Below the pieces are notes generated by a model. It was not told the origin of the DNA. It saw only the letters and a program-made list of their open reading frames with translations, and searched no databases. Below, piece after piece: positions 42,649-47,500 of a stretch of 47,500 nucleotides of DNA. The stretch comes from Nemertoderma westbladi. Lineage: Eukaryota; Xenacoelomorpha; Nemertodermatida; Nemertodermatidae. Made by a program: the position numbers and the translations under genes. The first letter of the stretch is position 1; each line of letters begins with the position of its first letter. Location of the stretch: contig JAUCBJ010009002.1 in NCBI GenBank assembly GCA_032718475.1, forward strand, positions 1 through 47,500. The letters run 5' to 3'.

Positions 42649-43014
42649 ATGTTGCTAATAATCATTTTGAGAGCGAAGTTTTCTCCGGCCGAAGTTTGCT
42701 GCGTACCAAATAAATGGCCATCACAAAACATCAGAGGAAATGCAATAATGCCAATATGCCAGTCAAGTCAGCCTGCACTTTACATACATTACTCTTGTAT
42801 TCTTGTATGCCGCCTTTCCAGCGGCAACAACAAAGCAGCAAAAAGATACCAATATTTCTTGATGTACAAAGGGTGCAATATTGAGGAGACACTTTTTGCA
42901 AACGCTTGCAAAGTAAGTAGTGAGAAAGTTAATTTCTCCCACCTACCGAAAAATTCGAGTTCATACTGCCTATCTATATTTCAAAGTTTTCCTGATATCA
43001 TTAAAGATTTGTAA
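42649..43014 (+). CDS. Open frame of 121 codons, product not recognised
   Basis: An ATG-to-stop frame with several Cys and Ser residues (VCCVPNKW, YIHYSC). There is no recognised domain, no evident splice sites, and the flanks are AT-rich. It may be chance or an exon. Weak. Confidence 0.15.
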   Translation: MLLIIILRAKFSPAEVCCVPNKWPSQNIRGNAIMPICQSSQPALYIHYSCILVCRLSSGNNKAAKRYQYFLMYKGCNIEETLFANACKVSSEKVNFSHLPKNSSSYCLSIFQSFPDIIKDL

Positions 43015-43480
43015 AAAATATAGCGGAGGGGGAGAGAGTTGCCCAGTTAAGGGGCCGCATTCGTAATTACGACTTGTCGCTCAATTAGGATAAAAAATTT
43101 AGTGCTATATTTTTTCACAACTGTGGCTAAGTGATAACCTTGAATACATACCAGAATAACTTTAAAATTATTTATGATGGCCTAGTCTCTGTATAGTTAT
43201 AGTAGCCTCCATTGCGCTAAATGAAATGGGAAACTTAAAATTTTCTAGAATAATTGTAGGCCAATAGAATAATGTTCATGTGGAATCCTTACCTTAGTAT
43301 AATTATGTAAAAATGCTGTAGCTAATATTCTAGAAAATTAATACAACTTGACGATTTCAAAAATGCTACAAATTTCCGTACAATATAACACAATTTGCGT
43401 ACTATATAACACAATTTGCGTAAAAAATAAATAACACTTTTAGTACGGAAATTTTGATATATAGGAATTATTACGGGATT
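43015..43480. other. Non-coding stretch
   Basis: No gene. A short duplication of TATAACACAATTTGCGTA lies at about 43384-43422. Confidence 0.4.
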
Positions 43481-43487
43481 TAGGGGA

Positions 43488-44222
43488 GACAACTACGTAT
43501 ATGGGTCAATAAGCTTAAAAGTGGCCAATGGTTTGTCCGGAAGTTACGATATAATTTTAAATGCTTTAATTTATTCGTATATGTAATAAAGTTATATATT
43601 ATTTTGTAGCTAATTTATTTGCGCAGCAAACGCACTAAAAATTATCAAAATCTGTAAAGGCAGTCAAAAGATATGCCCCATCAAAGACTGAAATATCGTG
43701 AAAATCAGTTGTCCCTTACACGACAACACCACAAACAACTGTAAATTTTATCACTCCAAGTGGCAAATATATAGGAAACCTATGTTGGGGAGCTTAGATC
43801 ATCACAAGATTCGCCATGAAATTATCTTTTGAAGGGTGTATGGTATGGCACTAATTTCCGACAAAAATTTTTCGGTCAATTTGTACCCATTTTTGGCCAC
43901 TTTTAAGCTTATTGACCCATATCTGTATATGTTTAGATCTGACAATGCATACAATATTGCAATGTTTAATATACGGAAATAATAACCTGAAGCGAATAAA
44001 ACTGTAATAAATCACTTCTGCCTAATCCTTCAGCAAATTAACCTAATATAATAACCTCGGCCTGCGGCCTCGGTAATTATACAGGTTAATTTGCTTCTGG
44101 AACGGCATCAGTGATTATTAAGTTTTATTCGCTTCAGGTTATTATTTCCGTATATTAACTCTAGAACATTGCAATATTGTATGTATTGTCAGATCTAAAC
44201 ATATACAGATATACGTAGTTGT
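43488..44222. mobile_element. Large palindromic element with a second element in its left arm
   Basis: The right arm (about 44075-44222) is an inverted near-copy of the left arm once 43503-43922 is removed. Shared blocks are ACAACTACGTATATCTGTAT, GTTTAGATCTGACAAT, CAATATTGCAATGTT and CCTGAAGCGAATAAAACT. The centre is CCTCGGCCTGCGGCCTCGG at about 44055-44073. No protein. Confidence 0.85.
43503..43918. mobile_element. Nested MITE (416 bp) with ATAT target duplication
   Basis: Perfect 26-bp inverted ends beginning GGGTCAATAAGCTTAAAAGT, flanked by ATAT at 43499-43502 and 43919-43922. The other arm of the surrounding palindrome shows the empty site with a single ATAT, which confirms both the ends and the duplication. 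Confidence 0.85.
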
Positions 44223-45209
44223 TTATCTCTGTTCTAGAACACATTTAATGTAATTTTTGGAATAGGTTGACTAATTTGTACTTGTATTTTATGCTGTAAA
44301 AAAATTCCCCAAGGTATCCCAACTGGCACCCGGTGAATATTTAAATTATTATTATCAGGGAAGATATTGAGAAAATAAAATTGCGCGATGACCCAAGTTC
44401 ACGGTCCTCCGTTGAGCTCTATTGAGCGTTTACTGGACTAATAAAGACAAATTTGGGGGGGGGGGGGGGGGGGGGGGTCCGTGTCATCAGAAAATCACAC
44501 TATATTACGGGACATGGGGTATAAATATTACTTATATATATTACTAGTACTTACTATATTACTTATTACAATATACATATTACTTAAATATATACATATT
44601 GATTATTTTGTTTTGTTTATTAAATTGTTTATTTTACTCAGATGACTGTAATTTATGTGTATGTACGTCAAATATAGATTCAGAAATTTTGGGGGAATTA
44701 TTTACTGTCCGGTTGTATAACTGAGTCGGATACCGGACAGTCCGGAAATGGGGCCGGACGATTCTGAAAACGGACATGGACAATTTTTTTAACTAAATTA
44801 TGTCCGGGGAACTATTTTGCGACTAAAAGTAAGTTCAACCCCGGTGTATGTGTTGAAAGAACACGTAGAAAAGGTTTGCAAGTAATTTGAGGAAAATCCA
44901 TTCACTCACACAAAAGTTATTACAACTTTAGTGTCTGTAAGACGAACTCCCAAACTGAACTCAATATCCAATATTGGTTTATGTTGTTAAGCGGCTCTCT
45001 AGTTACGTAATAAATATACGAGAACACTAAATTATTTAACATTAAGTAAAGTAAGTAGGCGGGGCAAGAGCCGTTCGACAAATTCTTTAACATGGTAGAC
45101 TATGGCAGACACTGTCTTAATCCCGGTGTTTAGCATACTACTCCCCTGTAGTTGCTTGCACATTATCATAAGATGTATCTACCCAATTATTATTAGTATT
45201 ATTATGTTA
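44223..45209. other. Non-coding; poly(G) run and a CCGGA-rich segment
   Basis: G run of 23 at 44455-44477. At 44710-44815 CCGGACAGTCCGG and GGGGCCGGACG words resemble the subterminal part of the hAT-like element at 25.7-26.3 kb, so this may be a single end of a related element. No gene. Confidence 0.4.
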
Positions 45210-45214
45210 TATTA

Positions 45215-46733
45215 TCCCAGGTAGCACAGGACGTCCACGAAAGAAATTGAACGTTCATATTTGGTACTTTTTTTATGCGAATCTGAACATCAATGAAATA
45301 TTGTTCAAAATAGGTAAAAATTGCTGACGTTGTGAGTAATTTACCAAATTGTGACGTTCACATTAGGTACTTTAACGTCCTAACTTTAAAGAAATTGAAT
45401 ATGTACCAAAACAAACGAATATTGTACGTTCAAATTGCGTCCAGTTATGCGTTCATTTCTTTGTACCTAAATATGTACGTTGTTTGAACATTTATGAACG
45501 TTCAAACATAATTTACTTTAACTTGTTATGTCAATGGCATGTTCAAACTTGTTCGTGATACAATTATCTGACTATTTATTATTGTGCAATTATTTTTTAT
45601 GTTGGTTAGCCTACTCCTTGTATGGTTGGTGTGTTTCCGCTTAGTTATATCTGGACTAATGGTTCATTCTCAATACAAAACAATTACTTTAAGTAATCGA
45701 AAAATTATTCACACAACAAAAAATTGATAACCAATACAATGCTGACGCATTTTTAAACATTTTAAACAACAAATAACATCAAAATTAGACAAAGGTGATT
45801 CTACTGATTACTAAGGCTAATACACTAGTACTATGTCACGAAAAATTGTAATAAAATTATTAGAATATATTAGGCCTATTGAACCAAGAAAATAACAAAC
45901 AAAGAAAACCGCAAAAGTTTGTCTATTTTGATACCAACTGACCAAATACCATTACATTTTGTGAGATAAATCGGATATATGGGCGTTGGAATGTTCAAAC
46001 TTCTATCATGCGTAGGGTAATTTTTTTAATCGCAAAACATTATTACTTTCTTACGTTTCAATTGCTTTTTGTATGTATTATTGCCTTATTGCATAGATAC
46101 AAAATTTCAAATATCAATTATAAGGTCATAAAATTAATTAATTTTTTTTAAGATTCATCAATATGAATAATCTATTTTGGCTGGAAATAAGATAAAATAC
46201 AGAAATCTAACTAATCCAATGCGAATTTGTGGATCATCACCATAATATATCATGGATACTCTTATATCACTATCGATTAAATAATTTCCTATATACTCGG
46301 ATGCTTCCTTCTCTAAATGTATAGGGTATTGTAGGTGTAGGGCCGTAGGATAGGGTGTAGGGATTGGATAAGGTAGGCTAACCCCCCCCCCCCCCCCCTC
46401 CCCTCTCTACACAGAGCATGCACCAACAAACAGTGATTGGTTGGTCTCACGTTAAATTTTTACGTTTATTCAACCTAATATGGACCTATAACACACCAGA
46501 AATGAACGTCTAGTGAACACGTCATTTGAACATAGATTGCCTGTGGTCTCTTTTACGTTCAATTGCCCGTTCATATTACGGTACTTCTGACGGCCAACTT
46601 TGAACTATTGAACGTTTAGCATCAATAGCATCTTATAGGAGAAATACAACGTCATATGAACATAAATCCAGAACGTCTGGACGAATAATGAACGTAAATT
46701 TACCGTAAATTTACGTATTTGTGCTACCTGGGA
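45215..46733. mobile_element. 1.5-kb non-autonomous DNA element with TCCCAGGTAGCACA ends
   Basis: The left end TCCCAGGTAGCACA and its inverted copy TGTGCTACCTGGGA at the right are flanked by a 5-bp direct repeat TATTA (45210-45214 and 46734-46738). Both ends are rich in TGAACGT/ACGTTCA words in both orientations. A C run (46382-46397) lies inside. No transposase. Confidence 0.8.
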
Positions 46734-46759
46734 TATTATGTATTATTTATCATTAGTAT

Positions 46760-46918
46760 GTATTATATATTCCGGTACCTAACAGGATACTGCGCTAACT
46801 AGCACTATGCTACTAAGCAGTCTTCCTGCCCATTTTATTGTGAATTATGTAATGTATTTGTTATAATTATGTATTATTTGGGAAAATAAATAAACCAATC
46901 AATCAATCAATCAATCTG
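46760..46918 (+). mobile_element. LINE/SINE 3' end with (CAAT)n tail
   Basis: A stretch ending GGGAAAATAAATAAACCAAT and four more CAAT units, in the manner of a LINE 3' untranslated region with microsatellite tail. No coding part is present. Confidence 0.45.
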
Positions 46919-47500
46919 TACAGCTGTAGGAACAGCATTGCATATTCGAGTTCTGCAGTATTCTGATATTGCAGTACCCTACTGGTGTATTTAGGTAGGC
47001 CTAGGCTTATTGCTAATTGTTGGGGTTTTAGAGTTCAGGAGTTGTCAGTTGTGGAAAGCGAATTAGGCCCTACTGCCCTATGGGAATAGTACAGTCCAGC
47101 AGTCTGACAGTACCGGTACAGTAATAGTCTGGTAGTATAACTTACTGTCAACTTACTGTATAACGGAGTGCTGGAGTGATGATGACCCTATATGGAATAT
47201 TGACAAAAAGCGCGCCACACTGATTCTGGTTAAACGAAAAGCGCGCCAGCAATGACATTCAATGCGCGCCAACCATTGAAATATTGACCATTAAATTTTG
47301 CAATTATTGTAATCATTTATCAGTTTATACTGCTGTACTGCAGTACCTACGCTATACAGACCTAGAGCTAGACCCACTCCCTACAGTATTTTAACATGAA
47401 AATGCGAGCGTAGCGAGCAAGAAAATTTTGCAGAAATGTAAACATGAATAGGCGTACAGTAATACTGTAATAATCAGATAGTACAGTACTGCAGTAGTAG
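46919..47500. other. Non-coding stretch
   Basis: No gene recognised. Three GCGCGCCA words occur at 47208-47270, and a short palindromic AAAATGCGAGCGTAGCGAGC lies at about 47399-47418. Confidence 0.4.

Noticed and set aside
43861-43930. TA target duplication for the nested MITE
   Set aside because: Comparison with the uninterrupted arm shows that four bases (ATAT) were duplicated, not two.

Overview
This window is animal genomic DNA, not bacterial. It has GT-AG introns, several kinds of LINE, a BEL/Pao LTR element, hAT- and TTAA-type DNA elements, many MITE-like hairpins, long minisatellites and eight G or C runs of at least 16. AT-rich, repeat-dense DNA with frequent TAGGCCTA/TACAGTA words and an R2/R4-like (restriction-like endonuclease) LINE suggests a marine invertebrate, possibly a deuterostome such as an echinoderm. 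That taxonomic guess is weak. Most of the sequence is mobile or repetitive.

Left third (1-17.2 kb). A TTAA-ended element with 163-bp internal repeats fills 1-1461. From about 10.4 kb down to 3.8 kb the minus strand carries a large retroelement. Its parts are a coiled-coil ORF1-like frame (intact copy 9421-7925, broken copy 10396-9601), a Pro-Thr-Gln-Asp repeat protein (7879-6593), and a reverse transcriptase with a C-terminal zinc knuckle and restriction-like endonuclease (6592-3828, one frameshift). The first three blocks share one reading frame and are separated only by stop codons. From 11.6 to about 16.4 kb the plus strand holds a decayed BEL/Pao element (gag, zinc knuckles, protease, candidate 3' LTR) with a 5'-truncated CR1/L2-like LINE inserted in it.

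Middle (17.2-35.6 kb). After LINE scraps and a G-poor tract comes a 25-bp satellite split by a TA-flanked inverted-repeat element whose arms are tandem GGACACTTCCCCCC units. The one well-supported host gene lies at 24170-34749 on the plus strand. It has three exons, every junction in phase 1, and encodes a 172-residue secreted protein with a signal peptide and six cysteines. Its second intron has been inflated by an old LINE 3' end, a 538-bp hAT-like element with a perfect 8-bp target duplication, and an 8.1-kb array of about 140 copies of a 57-bp unit. That array stops about 25 bp before the last exon. A second array of 37 copies of a 22-bp unit begins about 15 bp after the stop codon.

Right third (35.6-47.5 kb). 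This is a set of nested mobile elements: an inverted-repeat hairpin, a 1.37-kb TTAA element, a 5'-truncated LINE inserted into a coding exon with a 30-bp target duplication, several hairpins with CG-rich centres (one with a second element inserted into one arm), and a 1.5-kb element with TCCCAGGTAGCACA ends and many ACGTTCA sites. No tRNA, rRNA or CRISPR was found.
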